A stretch of DNA of 8,654 nucleotides, taken from Acidobacteriota bacterium. Its GTDB lineage: Bacteria > Acidobacteriota > Vicinamibacteria > Vicinamibacterales > 2-12-FULL-66-21. Positions 1 to 8,100 of the stretch are shown here, piece by piece. Made by a program: the position numbers and the translations under genes. Each line of letters begins with the position of its first letter. Within the stretch, counting starts at the first letter, position 1. The notes beneath the pieces are model-generated. The model saw only the letters and a program-made list of their open reading frames with translations. It did not search any database and was not told where the DNA came from. The stretch covers positions 1 through 8,654 of the forward strand of contig JABFWM010000362.1 in assembly GCA_013362195.1 (NCBI GenBank), in the 5' to 3' direction.

Positions 1-2472
1 GTGATTCGCGATCCCGTGACCGGACAGCCCTTCCCGGGCAATCGCATTCCCGCCGATCGCATCAATGCGAACGGGCTCGCGCTGCTGAAGCTGATGCCGC
101 TGCCGACGCGCCCCGACCGCAGCGTCACGCTCGGCCAGTACAACCTGGAAACGCAGGAGACGGCCCAGAACCCGAAACGCAATCAGATTCTGCGGTTCGA
201 CTGGAAGCCGTCGGCGAGCGACAGTCTGTATTTCACCTTCAAGGACTGGTACTCCGATCAGCGCGGCAGCGAGGTGACGGCCGGTCCGAACAAGTGGGGC
301 TGGTTCAACACTCACTATCTGAATACCGACCGCGGCGGCAGCGCGAACTACACCCGGATCATCCGCGCGAACATCGTCAACGATGCCGCGTTCGGATTGC
401 GGCAGCAGACCGAGCAGTTCTACCCGGTCACGGACCGCGACTGGCAGCGCATCAGCCGCAGCGACGTCGGGTTCGCGCTCGGGCAGTTCCATCCGGAGTT
501 GAACCCGCACAACGTGCTCCCCAAGGCCGTCTTCAACGTGCCGAGCTCGCCCAACCTCACCTACGACAACCGCTGCTGCCTCGACGAGCAGGGCGCGGCC
601 TGGCTCTATTCGTTCCGCGACGATCTGACATGGACGGCCGGGACGCACACGTTCAAGGCCGGCACCTACGTCGAACGCCTCCGCAACACGGAAGGTCGCG
701 GCGGCGTTGGCGCGGGCCCGTGGGCCGGTCAGTTCAATTTCACCGTCGACACCGCGAACCCGTTCGACACCGGCCACAGCTTCGCGAACGCGCTGCTGGG
801 CACCTTCCGTGACTACACGGAAATCGACGCCTTCGCCGAGACGCAGGCGCGGCGATCGCTCGCCGAGTGGTACGCGCAGGACACCTGGAAGCCCGCCTCC
901 CGCTGGACGATCGACTACGGCATGCGCTTCCTCTGGTACGCGCCCTGGTACACGAACCTGCCGGCGGCGGTGTTCGTGCCCGAGCGCTACGATCCGGCCA
1001 GGGCGCCGCGGCTCTACCAGCCGGCGCGCATCGACAATCACAACGTGGCCATCGATCCGGTCACCGATCAGATCCTGCCCAACGCGTTCGTTGGCAGCTT
1101 CGTGCCCGGGACGGGCGATCCCGCCAACGGCATGGTGACCAACGCGGATCCCAATTACCCGCGCGGGTTCCGCGACAACCAGGGCGTGCATGTCGAGCCG
1201 CGCGTCGGCGTCGCCTGGGACGTCTTCGGCAACGGGACCACGGCGCTGCACGCGAGCGGCGGCGTCTACCACAACGCCCACATCACCGCGCGCAGCATGG
1301 ACAGCGCGGCCAGCAATCCCCCGGTCGTCAACACCCCGAGCATCATTTACGGGACGATGGAGACGCTGCTGCAGACGGCGGCCTTCTCGTCGCGGCCGAG
1401 CAATGCGTTCGGGCTCCAGCGCGACGCCCGGACGCCGGTCAGCTACAACTGGTCGATCGGCGTCCAGCGCGAGATCGGGTGGGGCACGGTCGTCGACGCG
1501 ACGTATGCCGGCAGCGCGAGCCGCCGTCTCGAAGTCGTGCAGAACATCAACGTCGTCCCCGACGGCGCGCGATACCTTGACGTCAATCCGCAGAACCGCG
1601 ATCCGCGCAATCCCAACAATCCGCTGCCCTCGGAGTTCCTGCGGCCGTTCCGCGGCTATCAGGACATCAACATCCGATCCCACTTCGGCACGTCCGACTA
1701 CCACGCGCTGCAGCTGCAGCTGAATCGACGCTACATCCGCGGCCTGCAGTTCGCCGTCGCCTACACCTTCGGACGCACGCGCGGGATTGCCGACGAGGAC
1801 GAAGCGGCGATCAGCGCGGTGCGGCCGGTGCGGCAGTGGAACTACGCGCCGTACTTCTCGAGCCAGCAGCACAACCTCGTGATCAACTACACCTGGGATC
1901 TCCCGCGCGCGGATCGCATCGGCGGGCCCGGCGTGGTCCGCCACGTGCTCGGCGACTGGCAGCTCTCGGGCGAGAACGCGTTCGTCAGCGGCGACTGGGC
2001 GCCGGTGATCCTCGCGACGACCGACACCTTCGATTTCACCGGTGGCGATGGCGGGACTGGCGCCGACATCGGCGGCGGCGTCCGCACGGTCCGGCCCAAC
2101 ATCGTGGGAGACATCAAAGGCGGCAACCGCAGCGCGACCCCGGGACAGCCGGGCAGCTGGCTGGATCCCTCGGCATTCGCGAGGCCCGCGGGACGCGGCG
2201 ACTTCGGCAACGCGCCGCGGAACGCGTTTCAGCTGCCGCCGATCAGGAACTGGAACATGGCCGTGTTCAAGAACTTCCCGATCGGCGCCGGCAGGCGGCG
2301 GCTGCAGGTCCGCTGGGAGGTCTACAACCTGCTCAACTCCGTGCAGTTCGATCAGATCGACGCGACGGCGCGGTTCGATGCCGCGGGGGCGCAGGTGAAC
2401 CGGAATTTCGGGAAGGCCACGCGGGCGAGAAACCCGCGCATCATGCAGGGCGCGCTGCGGTTGGTGTTCTAA
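1..2472 (+). CDS. TonB-dependent receptor, Oar-like, C-terminal part (5'-truncated by window edge)
   Basis: Outer-membrane beta-barrel receptor, probably taking up or binding a large or scarce substrate with energy from TonB-ExbBD; the substrate cannot be told. The visible 823 residues open with a DPVTGQPFPGNRIPADRIN segment, which in acidobacterial Oar-like receptors lies just after the plug, so the signal peptide, regulatory-like domain and plug are outside the window. The rest alternates aromatic-rich strands (for example residues 75-85, 290-305, 575-600) with long Asn/Gly/Pro-rich loops, and the chain ends in LRLVF, the terminal aromatic expected of a barrel recognised by the BAM machinery. 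The GTG at base 1 is in frame but is almost certainly an internal valine codon, because family members usually exceed 1000 residues. The only two cysteines are adjacent (C192-C193), in a predicted loop. Stop TAA at 2470-2472. It converges on the ppiD-like gene. Confidence 0.9.
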   Translation: MIRDPVTGQPFPGNRIPADRINANGLALLKLMPLPTRPDRSVTLGQYNLETQETAQNPKRNQILRFDWKPSASDSLYFTFKDWYSDQRGSEVTAGPNKWGWFNTHYLNTDRGGSANYTRIIRANIVNDAAFGLRQQTEQFYPVTDRDWQRISRSDVGFALGQFHPELNPHNVLPKAVFNVPSSPNLTYDNRCCLDEQGAAWLYSFRDDLTWTAGTHTFKAGTYVERLRNTEGRGGVGAGPWAGQFNFTVDTANPFDTGHSFANALLGTFRDYTEIDAFAETQARRSLAEWYAQDTWKPASRWTIDYGMRFLWYAPWYTNLPAAVFVPERYDPARAPRLYQPARIDNHNVAIDPVTDQILPNAFVGSFVPGTGDPANGMVTNADPNYPRGFRDNQGVHVEPRVGVAWDVFGNGTTALHASGGVYHNAHITARSMDSAASNPPVVNTPSIIYGTMETLLQTAAFSSRPSNAFGLQRDARTPVSYNWSIGVQREIGWGTVVDATYAGSASRRLEVVQNINVVPDGARYLDVNPQNRDPRNPNNPLPSEFLRPFRGYQDINIRSHFGTSDYHALQLQLNRRYIRGLQFAVAYTFGRTRGIADEDEAAISAVRPVRQWNYAPYFSSQQHNLVINYTWDLPRADRIGGPGVVRHVLGDWQLSGENAFVSGDWAPVILATTDTFDFTGGDGGTGADIGGGVRTVRPNIVGDIKGGNRSATPGQPGSWLDPSAFARPAGRGDFGNAPRNAFQLPPIRNWNMAVFKNFPIGAGRRRLQVRWEVYNLLNSVQFDQIDATARFDAAGAQVNRNFGKATRARNPRIMQGALRLVF

Positions 2473-2482
2473 GAGGACGGGC

Positions 2483-2502
2483 GCCGGGTCCGAAGACCCG
2501 GC
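2483..2502. terminator. Perfect 8-bp inverted repeat between convergent genes, candidate bidirectional terminator
   Basis: The arms GCCGGGTC (2483-2490) and GACCCGGC (2495-2502) pair perfectly around a four-base loop. Read on the minus strand, as the ppiD-like transcript would run, the loop is TTCG closed by C-G, the very stable C(UUCG)G tetraloop. It lies 11 bp past the ppiD-like stop and 10 bp past the receptor stop, filling the 41-bp convergent gap. Neither side has a real T-tract (the minus side has only TCCTCTT a few bases later), so intrinsic termination is not certain; it may instead protect 3' ends or act with Rho. Confidence 0.5.
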
Positions 2503-2513
2503 GTCGACGCCGG

Positions 2514-4430
2514 CTATGCGGTGAGCTGCGCGATCGTGTCGCGGTTGATCTTGATGTTCATCCGCTTGCGCGCGTTCGCCATGTAGGACGCGTAGAAGCG
2601 CTGCTTGCGCTCGTTCAGCAGCTCGGTCTTCAGCTGCTCCTTCTGCTTGTCGAACTCGCCGGCCGCCGCGTTGTTCTTCTCCAGCACCTTCACGACGGCG
2701 GCGCCGTTGTCGGTGACGATCGGGTCGCTCACGCCGTTGACCGGCAGCGTGAAGGCGGCCGCATCCACCGCCGGGCTGATGCCGATGTCGGCGACGTTGG
2801 CGCCGCGCGCGATGAGATCCGTCGTCTTCACCTCGAGTCCGGCGCTCTTGGCCGCCTTCTCGAAATCGCCGGCCTTCAGCGTCGGCGTGAGCGACGCGGC
2901 CTTCTGGCGCGCGGCTTCGATCGACTTCTCTTTCACCAGCGCGTCGCGGACCTTGTTCTTGACCTCGTCGACCTTCGGCACGTACGGATCCTGCCGGGCG
3001 AGCACGGTGATGAAGGCGAAGCCCTGCTGCGTGCGGATCGCGTCGCTGACGTCGCCAACCTGCATCGTGAAGGCCTGCTGGGCGACCGACGGCGCCATCC
3101 CGATGCCGGCAATCGGCTCGTCCTGCTGGAAGAACCCCGACTCGGTGACCTGCAGGCCGTGGCGGCGGGCCACGGCGTCGAAGTCGGCGGGCTTCTTGAG
3201 GTCCTTGGCGATGTCGTCGGCGGTCTTCTGCGCCTGGGCCTGCGCCTGCTCCCACTTCAACTGGTCTTCGATCTGCGCCCGCACCTCGCTGAGCGGACGC
3301 TGCGTCGCCGCCTTCTTATCGACCATCTTGATGATGTGATAGCCGTACTGCGTCTTCACGAGGTCGCTGATCTGCCCCGGCTGCATCGAGAACGCGGCGG
3401 CGTCGAACTCCGGCACCATCTGGCCGCGCCCGAAGTAATCGAGGTCGCCACCCTTGGCGGCATTCGACTCGTCCTGTGAATACTTCTTCGCGAGCTCCGC
3501 GAAGTCGGCCCCGCCCTTCGCCTTCGCGAGGATCTCTCCGGCCTGCTTCTTCACCGCGGCGTCGTCTTTGCCGTCGGTCTTCAGCAGGATGTGGCTCGCG
3601 CGCACCTGCTCGGGCGTCGAGTACTGCTGGATGTTCTCGTTGTAGTGCCGCTCGATCTGCTGGCCGCTGACGGTTTCCTTCGCGCGGAACGATTCCTGAT
3701 CGACGGTCAGGAACCGGATCTTGCGCTTCTCCGGTACGCGGAACGTCTCTTTGTGGTCCTCGAAGTACTTCGCGATCTCGGCGTCACTTGGAGTAATGCC
3801 TTCGCGGAACTTGTCGGCAGGGAAGGAGAGGACGGCGAGCTTCACCTTCTCGTTGCGCCGCGCGAACTCTTTCGCGACCTCGGCGTCGCCGATCGTCTGC
3901 CATCCGGTCAGCGCCGCCTGCAGCTTTTCGACGACGATGCCGCGCCGGACCTGGCTTTCGAACTCGTCGGGGCGCATCGGCGGATTCTGCATGCGCAGCA
4001 GCTGGCGGTAGCGCGTGTCGCCGATGAACTGCCCGTTCTCCTGGAACGCCGGCAGCGAGAGGATCCGCTCGCGGACCTCGGCGTCGCTCGCGCGGATGCC
4101 GAGCCGGCCGGCTTCGGCGAGCGCCGCTTCCTCTTCGATCAGCTGCTGCACGATGCGCTGATCCACCCCGAGCTGCTTCATCAACCGCTCGTCGATGTTG
4201 CCGCCGTACGACGACCGGTACGCCTGCATCTGCTGCTGATAGACGCGGCGGAACTGCGCGGCCGTGACCTCGCGCCCTTCGACTTCGGCGACCACGGCGT
4301 TGTTGGCGGCCCCTTGCGCGCTGTCGCGCATGAAGCTGGGGATGTAGAGGAGGATGAACGAAACCACCACGATCGCCAGGCTCCATTTGAGCCAGCCACG
4401 GTGGCGCCGCATCCGGTCGAGCATCGTCAT
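2514..4430 (-). CDS. ppiD: PpiD/SurA-like membrane-anchored peptidyl-prolyl cis-trans isomerase and periplasmic chaperone
   Basis: Predicted periplasmic foldase catalysing cis-trans isomerisation at prolyl bonds and assisting exported proteins. The 638 residues match the length of PpiD (about 620). Order of parts: basic N-terminus; one membrane helix at about residues 15-32 (SLAIVVVSFILLYIPSF), leaving the bulk in the periplasm; a SurA_N/PpiD-type chaperone region to about 260 with the PpiD-like LPAFQENGQF stretch; a canonical parvulin (PPIC) domain at about 272-372 with ASHILL (H280) and YGYHIIK (H365); then two degenerate parvulin-like modules to about 590 and a charged helical tail. Start choice: ATG at 4430 puts the helix at the N-terminus and has AGAGG 13 nt upstream; a second ATG at 4424 is also possible. 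The frame stays open to 4841, but that extension is Arg/Pro-rich, unlike any domain, and would bury the membrane anchor. Stop TAG. SurA-like naming is an alternative; the anchored architecture favours PpiD. Confidence 0.88.
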   Translation of the reverse strand: MTMLDRMRRHRGWLKWSLAIVVVSFILLYIPSFMRDSAQGAANNAVVAEVEGREVTAAQFRRVYQQQMQAYRSSYGGNIDERLMKQLGVDQRIVQQLIEEEAALAEAGRLGIRASDAEVRERILSLPAFQENGQFIGDTRYRQLLRMQNPPMRPDEFESQVRRGIVVEKLQAALTGWQTIGDAEVAKEFARRNEKVKLAVLSFPADKFREGITPSDAEIAKYFEDHKETFRVPEKRKIRFLTVDQESFRAKETVSGQQIERHYNENIQQYSTPEQVRASHILLKTDGKDDAAVKKQAGEILAKAKGGADFAELAKKYSQDESNAAKGGDLDYFGRGQMVPEFDAAAFSMQPGQISDLVKTQYGYHIIKMVDKKAATQRPLSEVRAQIEDQLKWEQAQAQAQKTADDIAKDLKKPADFDAVARRHGLQVTESGFFQQDEPIAGIGMAPSVAQQAFTMQVGDVSDAIRTQQGFAFITVLARQDPYVPKVDEVKNKVRDALVKEKSIEAARQKAASLTPTLKAGDFEKAAKSAGLEVKTTDLIARGANVADIGISPAVDAAAFTLPVNGVSDPIVTDNGAAVVKVLEKNNAAAGEFDKQKEQLKTELLNERKQRFYASYMANARKRMNIKINRDTIAQLTA

Positions 4431-4443
4431 GGGCGTCCAATGA

Positions 4444-4448
4444 CCTCT
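4444..4448 (-). promoter_or_regulatory. Weak ribosome binding site of the ppiD-like gene
   Basis: AGAGG on the minus strand lies 13 nt before the ATG at 4430 and 19 nt before the ATG at 4424. The spacing is long for the first start and implausible for the second, so it mildly favours the first. No better purine-rich stretch lies closer. Confidence 0.35.
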
Positions 4449-4494
4449 GAGCCGCCGCACCCTGGGCCGGCGGATTTGTCTGCCAGAACACCCA

Positions 4495-4503
4495 ATTATG
4501 CCA
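4495..4503 (-). promoter_or_regulatory. Candidate extended -10 promoter of the ppiD-like gene
   Basis: On the minus strand TGGCATAAT reads as an extended -10 element (TGn followed by CATAAT, five of six to TATAAT), in one of the few AT-containing patches of this GC-rich spacer. Transcription would begin near 4488, giving a leader of about 58 nt before the ATG at 4430. No good -35 hexamer lies 16-18 bp upstream, which is tolerated by extended -10 promoters. Called from pattern and position only. Confidence 0.4.
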
Positions 4504-4905
4504 CGAACCGCGATCGGCGTCCGGCTGCGGTCGGGCCGTGCGCTGCCACGTCGGGTGAGCCGTACTGCCCGGAGACGAACGACACGCGATCCGCGTCGAA
4601 CGTAGCGGGCGATGGGGCGGCCGCGCGAGAACTGTGCACGGCGCGCGGTCGTAATTGCCACCGTGGGTCCGCGGAACAGCGACGCCTGACGATCGGCACG
4701 TGCCGGGACATCGCTCCGCGGCGGCGCTGCCGGGCAAGGAGCGTTCGTGTGCCACGCGCCTCTTCTCATCTCGCGATCCCGAAGGATGTCGACACGCGTG
4801 CGGCTCGTCCCACGGTTCGGCCCGCAGCGAGACGAAATCACCGGTCGTTACGTCAAACAGCCGAGTGATCCCTCTTTGCGGGTACCGCCTGCCTGGCGTC
4901 GGAAG

Positions 4906-4911
4906 AAGGAG
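4906..4911 (+). promoter_or_regulatory. Shine-Dalgarno site of the TonB receptor at 4923
   Basis: AAGGAG lies 11 nt before the ATG at 4923, inside GAAGAAGGAG. It fixes this ATG as the start, and the signal peptide that follows directly agrees. Confidence 0.75.
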
Positions 4912-4922
4912 TACCGAGAGTC

Positions 4923-7847
4923 ATGAAGCAGGGGTTGTGGTGTGTAGTCGTCGCGCTCGCGCTCGCTCCGGCGGCGCGTGCGCAGGAGACGACAACGGGT
5001 TCGATCGGTGGACAGGTCAGTGACGAACAAGGATTGGCCCTGCCGGGCGCGACCGTCAGCGTCGCGGCCGGCCAGGGGACGCAGACGTTCGTGACCGATG
5101 AACAGGGGCGGTTCTTCGCGCCGTTCCTGACGCCGGGCACGTATACGGTTCGCGTGGAGCTGCAGGGCTTTCGCACTGCCGAACAGCGCAACGTGGAAGT
5201 GCGGCTCGGCCAGCGCGCGGAATTGAATCTGAAGATGACGCTTGGGGGCCTCAGCGAAACGGTCGAAGTGACGGGCTCGCGCGCGGTCGTGGACACGACG
5301 AATACGACGGTCGGGGCGAACATCGACAGCGAGATGCTCGCACGCATCCCGGTCAACCGGTCGCTCGCCGATACGCTCTACCTGGCCCCCGGCGTGACGA
5401 GCGGCGGCGGTACGGGACGTTCCAACCCGTCGATGTCGGGCGCCAGCGGCCTCGAGAACCAGTACATGGTCGACGGCGTGAACATCACGAACCCCGGATA
5501 CGGCGGTCTCGGGTCGTACTCGATCGTGCTGGGTTCGCTCGGCACCGGCGTGACCTTCGACTTCATCCAGGAAGTGCAGGTCAAGACCGGCGGCTATGAG
5601 GCGCAGTACGGCGAGGCGACCGGCGGCGTCGTCACGGTCGTGACCAAATCCGGAACGAACCGGCTGCGCGGCACGATCTTCGGCTACTCGCAGCCGTCGC
5701 AGTTCCAGAACTCGTTCCGGCAGTTGAACCTGCCGGCGGCGACGCGTTCGGAGGCGGTGAACATCACCGAGACGCAGTCGAGTGACTTCGGCGCGCAAGT
5801 CGGCGGGCCGATCTGGAAGGACAAGCTGTTCTACTTTGCCGCCATCGATCCGCAGTGGAGCCGGACCACGTTCGTGGCGCCGTCCGCGTCGGCGCTGGCG
5901 AGCCTCGGACCGCAGGACCGCGAACGCCGCACCACCGCGTATTCGACGAAGGCGACCTGGCAGATGGCGACCGGTCACCGCGTCGACGCGTCGTTCTTCG
6001 GCGATCCGGGCGAGGGGCCGAACGGCCCGCAGCGCCGCTCGTCGCTGCTCGGCGAAACGACCGCGGCGTTCAGCCGCCTCGAGAACTTTGGCGGGCACAA
6101 CCAGACCGTCCGCTACAACGGCATTCTCCGTCCGAGCTGGCTGGTCGAAGCGGCGTACGCGCGGGCGACCAACGGCATCACCGAGCTGCCGTCGCTCAAC
6201 GCCCCGCAGGTCACGAGCGGATCGAACTTCACCGGCGGCATCGGCTACTTCGAGAACAACGACGGCCGGAACGAGCAGTTCCAGGCGTTCAGCACCAACA
6301 TCTTCAACTGGGCCGGCAACCACCAGCTGCGCTACGGCGTGCAGGATCAGCGCATCTACTACAACAACATCGTCAACTACACCGGATCGCCGATTACGCT
6401 GTCGAACGGGCAGAAGACGGTGACCGGCACCACCGTGACCGTCGTCCAGGATCCGGCGCAGGCGGCGGGCGTGATCTACCGCGTGACCCGCTCGAGCCTG
6501 AACAACGTGCGCCGCACGCGCCAGAACTATCTGAGCGTCTTCGCGCAGGACGTCTGGCAGATCGGCCGCAACGTCACGATCCGTCCCGGCGTGCGCTACG
6601 AGCAGCAGAAGCTGATTGGCGACGTGTCGGACGTCACCTTCGACGGCAACTGGGCGCCGCGCGTCGGCGCCACGTGGGATCCGACCGGCACCGGACGCAT
6701 GAAGGTGTTCGCGAACTACGGCTGGTTCTTCGCCAAGGTCCCGAACGATCTCGCCGCGCGGGCCCTGTCGGCCGACGCGGGCGTCACGCGCGCGGACTAC
6801 TTCGATGCCAACCTCACGCAGCCCATTCCGGACGGCGTGCTCGCGGCGGGAAGCACGGCGCACCTGCGTTTCGCCGGGCTCTCCGCGTCGACGTTCGATC
6901 CGGATGCCCGCTCCACCTATTCGACGGAGACCCTCGTGGGCACGCAGTGGGAAGCCGCGCCGGGCCTGTCGGTCGGCCTGAATTACCAGCGGCGCCGCTA
7001 CGGGCGCGTGCTGGAAGACGTCGGCACGCTGCCGATGGCCGCCTACTTCCTCGAAGACGTGCCCGGCGCGGGCAGCGTCGAGTACTTCGTCACGAACCCC
7101 GGGCCGAAGACGCCCGTCGTCGGCGATCTCGGCGTGCCGATCTCGTTCGAGAGCGCGATCCACGAGTACGATGCCGTGACGCTGTCGGCCGACAAGCGGT
7201 TCTCCGGCGGATGGTCGGTCCAGTCGTCGTACCAGTGGTCGCGTCTGTGGGGGAACTTCGAAGGGTTCTTCCGCAACGACAATGGACAGTCGGATCCCGC
7301 AATCACGTCGCTCTTCGACTTCCCGACGAACGATCCGACCTACGTCTCGCTGGGACGCGAGTTCGGGTTCCGCGGCGACATCCGGTTCCTTGGCCGCGCC
7401 GGCGCGGGCCCGCTGCCGAACGACCGCACGCACACCGTCAAGCTGTCCGGGCAGCGGCAGTTCGACATGGGGCTCAACGCGGGCCTGAACTTCCAGCTGC
7501 AGTCCGGCGCGCCGCTGACGGCGATGGCGGCCAACCCGCTGTACGACAGCGAAGGGGAAATCCCGGAAACGCCGCGGGGCCAGGGCTTCGAGACCGAGCA
7601 GGGGTTCCGCGCGCGGACGCCGTGGCAGTATCAGACGGACGTGCACGCGGACTACGGCTTCCGCCTCGGCGGCAATCGCCGGCTCGTCGCGCTGGCTGAC
7701 GTGTTCAACCTGTTCAACCAGCGCCGCGTTCTCGGCTATGACTACTTCACCGAGATCGCGTTCCAGGTGCCCGACGAGAACTTCGGGCGCATCGTCTCCT
7801 ACCAGACTCCGCGGGTGCTTCGGCTGGGCGCGCGCTTCGAGTTCTGA
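4923..7847 (+). CDS. TonB-dependent receptor, Oar-like, with carboxypeptidase-regulatory-like domain (complete)
   Basis: Complete 974-residue outer-membrane receptor, expected to import or bind a substrate using TonB; substrate unknown. Residues 1-20 form a signal peptide (short basic start, VVVALALAP core, cleavage likely after ARA before Q21). Residues 24-105 form a carboxypeptidase-regulatory-like (Ig-type) domain with GQVSDEQG, LPGATVSV, TDEQGRF, LTPGTYTVRVELQGF. SETVEVTGS at 111-119 resembles a TonB box. The plug spans about 124-245, with YMVDGVNITNP near 181 and GGVVTVVTKSGTN near 234. A beta-barrel follows and ends in RLGARFEF, with the terminal phenylalanine of a BAM signal. The only cysteine I see is in the signal peptide. 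Late motifs LADVFNLFNQRR and NFGRIVSYQTPRVLRLG are typical of acidobacterial members. Stop TGA. It diverges from the ppiD-like gene. The first receptor shares the overall family but no obvious close identity in the visible part, so the two are not a recent tandem duplication. Confidence 0.95.
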   Translation: MKQGLWCVVVALALAPAARAQETTTGSIGGQVSDEQGLALPGATVSVAAGQGTQTFVTDEQGRFFAPFLTPGTYTVRVELQGFRTAEQRNVEVRLGQRAELNLKMTLGGLSETVEVTGSRAVVDTTNTTVGANIDSEMLARIPVNRSLADTLYLAPGVTSGGGTGRSNPSMSGASGLENQYMVDGVNITNPGYGGLGSYSIVLGSLGTGVTFDFIQEVQVKTGGYEAQYGEATGGVVTVVTKSGTNRLRGTIFGYSQPSQFQNSFRQLNLPAATRSEAVNITETQSSDFGAQVGGPIWKDKLFYFAAIDPQWSRTTFVAPSASALASLGPQDRERRTTAYSTKATWQMATGHRVDASFFGDPGEGPNGPQRRSSLLGETTAAFSRLENFGGHNQTVRYNGILRPSWLVEAAYARATNGITELPSLNAPQVTSGSNFTGGIGYFENNDGRNEQFQAFSTNIFNWAGNHQLRYGVQDQRIYYNNIVNYTGSPITLSNGQKTVTGTTVTVVQDPAQAAGVIYRVTRSSLNNVRRTRQNYLSVFAQDVWQIGRNVTIRPGVRYEQQKLIGDVSDVTFDGNWAPRVGATWDPTGTGRMKVFANYGWFFAKVPNDLAARALSADAGVTRADYFDANLTQPIPDGVLAAGSTAHLRFAGLSASTFDPDARSTYSTETLVGTQWEAAPGLSVGLNYQRRRYGRVLEDVGTLPMAAYFLEDVPGAGSVEYFVTNPGPKTPVVGDLGVPISFESAIHEYDAVTLSADKRFSGGWSVQSSYQWSRLWGNFEGFFRNDNGQSDPAITSLFDFPTNDPTYVSLGREFGFRGDIRFLGRAGAGPLPNDRTHTVKLSGQRQFDMGLNAGLNFQLQSGAPLTAMAANPLYDSEGEIPETPRGQGFETEQGFRARTPWQYQTDVHADYGFRLGGNRRLVALADVFNLFNQRRVLGYDYFTEIAFQVPDENFGRIVSYQTPRVLRLGARFEF

Positions 7848-7867
7848 ACCTGTATTGCGCGCAGGGG

Positions 7868-7924
7868 CTGGCCGGTCGGCCGGTCCCGGCGCGGCGGCGT
7901 TCGCGTCGCGTTCTTCGCGCCGCC
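7868..7924 (+). terminator. GC-rich hairpins after the receptor stop, weak terminator candidate
   Basis: About 20 bp after the stop, CTGGCC (7868-7873) can pair with GGCCGG (7878-7883) around GGTC, with one T-G wobble. A second stem, GGCGGCG (7893-7899) with CGCCGCC (7918-7924), has an 18-nt loop. Neither is followed by a T-tract. Position suits termination or 3'-end protection, but such stems arise readily in DNA this GC-rich. Confidence 0.25.
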
Positions 7925-8100
7925 CGACCCGCCTCTCCGTTCACGGCCAGAACCAACGTCCACCATCCGTTGGCACGCGACCCGCTTCGCGGCGGCGCGG
8001 CAGCCCATGTCGCGGCGAACCCACCGCGTTCACAGGACAAGCTCTCGGGCCATTCGCGCCGCGGGCCGCGAGAATCCAGGTCTGCCGTCGTCCCTTCGTG

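Larger units (their letters stand above)
4431..4922. other. 492-bp divergent intergenic region between ppiD-like and receptor genes
   Basis: Beyond the minus-strand promoter and RBS and the plus-strand RBS, I see nothing that can be named here. Open frames run across it on both strands, but their translations are Arg/Pro/Ala-rich and look like those of any GC-rich non-coding stretch. No tRNA, terminator with a T-tract, long inverted repeat or tandem repeat was found. No convincing -35/-10 pair was found for the rightward receptor gene, so its promoter may use an alternative sigma factor or diverged boxes. Confidence 0.5.

Noticed and set aside
1..3. GTG at base 1 as a true start codon
   Set aside because: The peptide starts in the middle of the conserved receptor architecture with no signal peptide, domain or plug, so the gene is cut by the window edge.
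1836..3479. A 547-codon plus-strand frame running from inside the first receptor across into the ppiD-like gene
   Set aside because: It crosses two well-supported genes in other frames, including the convergent gap, and its translation is low-complexity Arg/Ala/Leu-rich.
4476..4499. A rightward promoter formed by TTGTCT and AATTAT in the divergent spacer
   Set aside because: The spacing is only about 12 bp, too short, and it would lie more than 420 bp from the receptor start; the same AT patch fits a leftward extended -10 better.
4431..4841. N-terminal extension of the ppiD-like frame by 137 residues
   Set aside because: The extension is Arg/Pro-rich without domain features, would place the membrane anchor internally, and overlaps the likely promoter. 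The start at 4430 fits the family.
3591..4868. A 425-codon plus-strand frame antisense to the ppiD-like gene and its upstream spacer
   Set aside because: It has no recognisable domain or ribosome binding site, and its composition mirrors the opposite strand's codon bias.
4848..7646. A 932-codon open frame on the minus strand opposite the complete TonB receptor
   Set aside because: Its translation is Arg/Val/Ala/Asp-rich with no domain, and the plus-strand frame has a signal peptide, clear receptor motifs and an RBS. Long antisense frames are expected in GC-rich genes.
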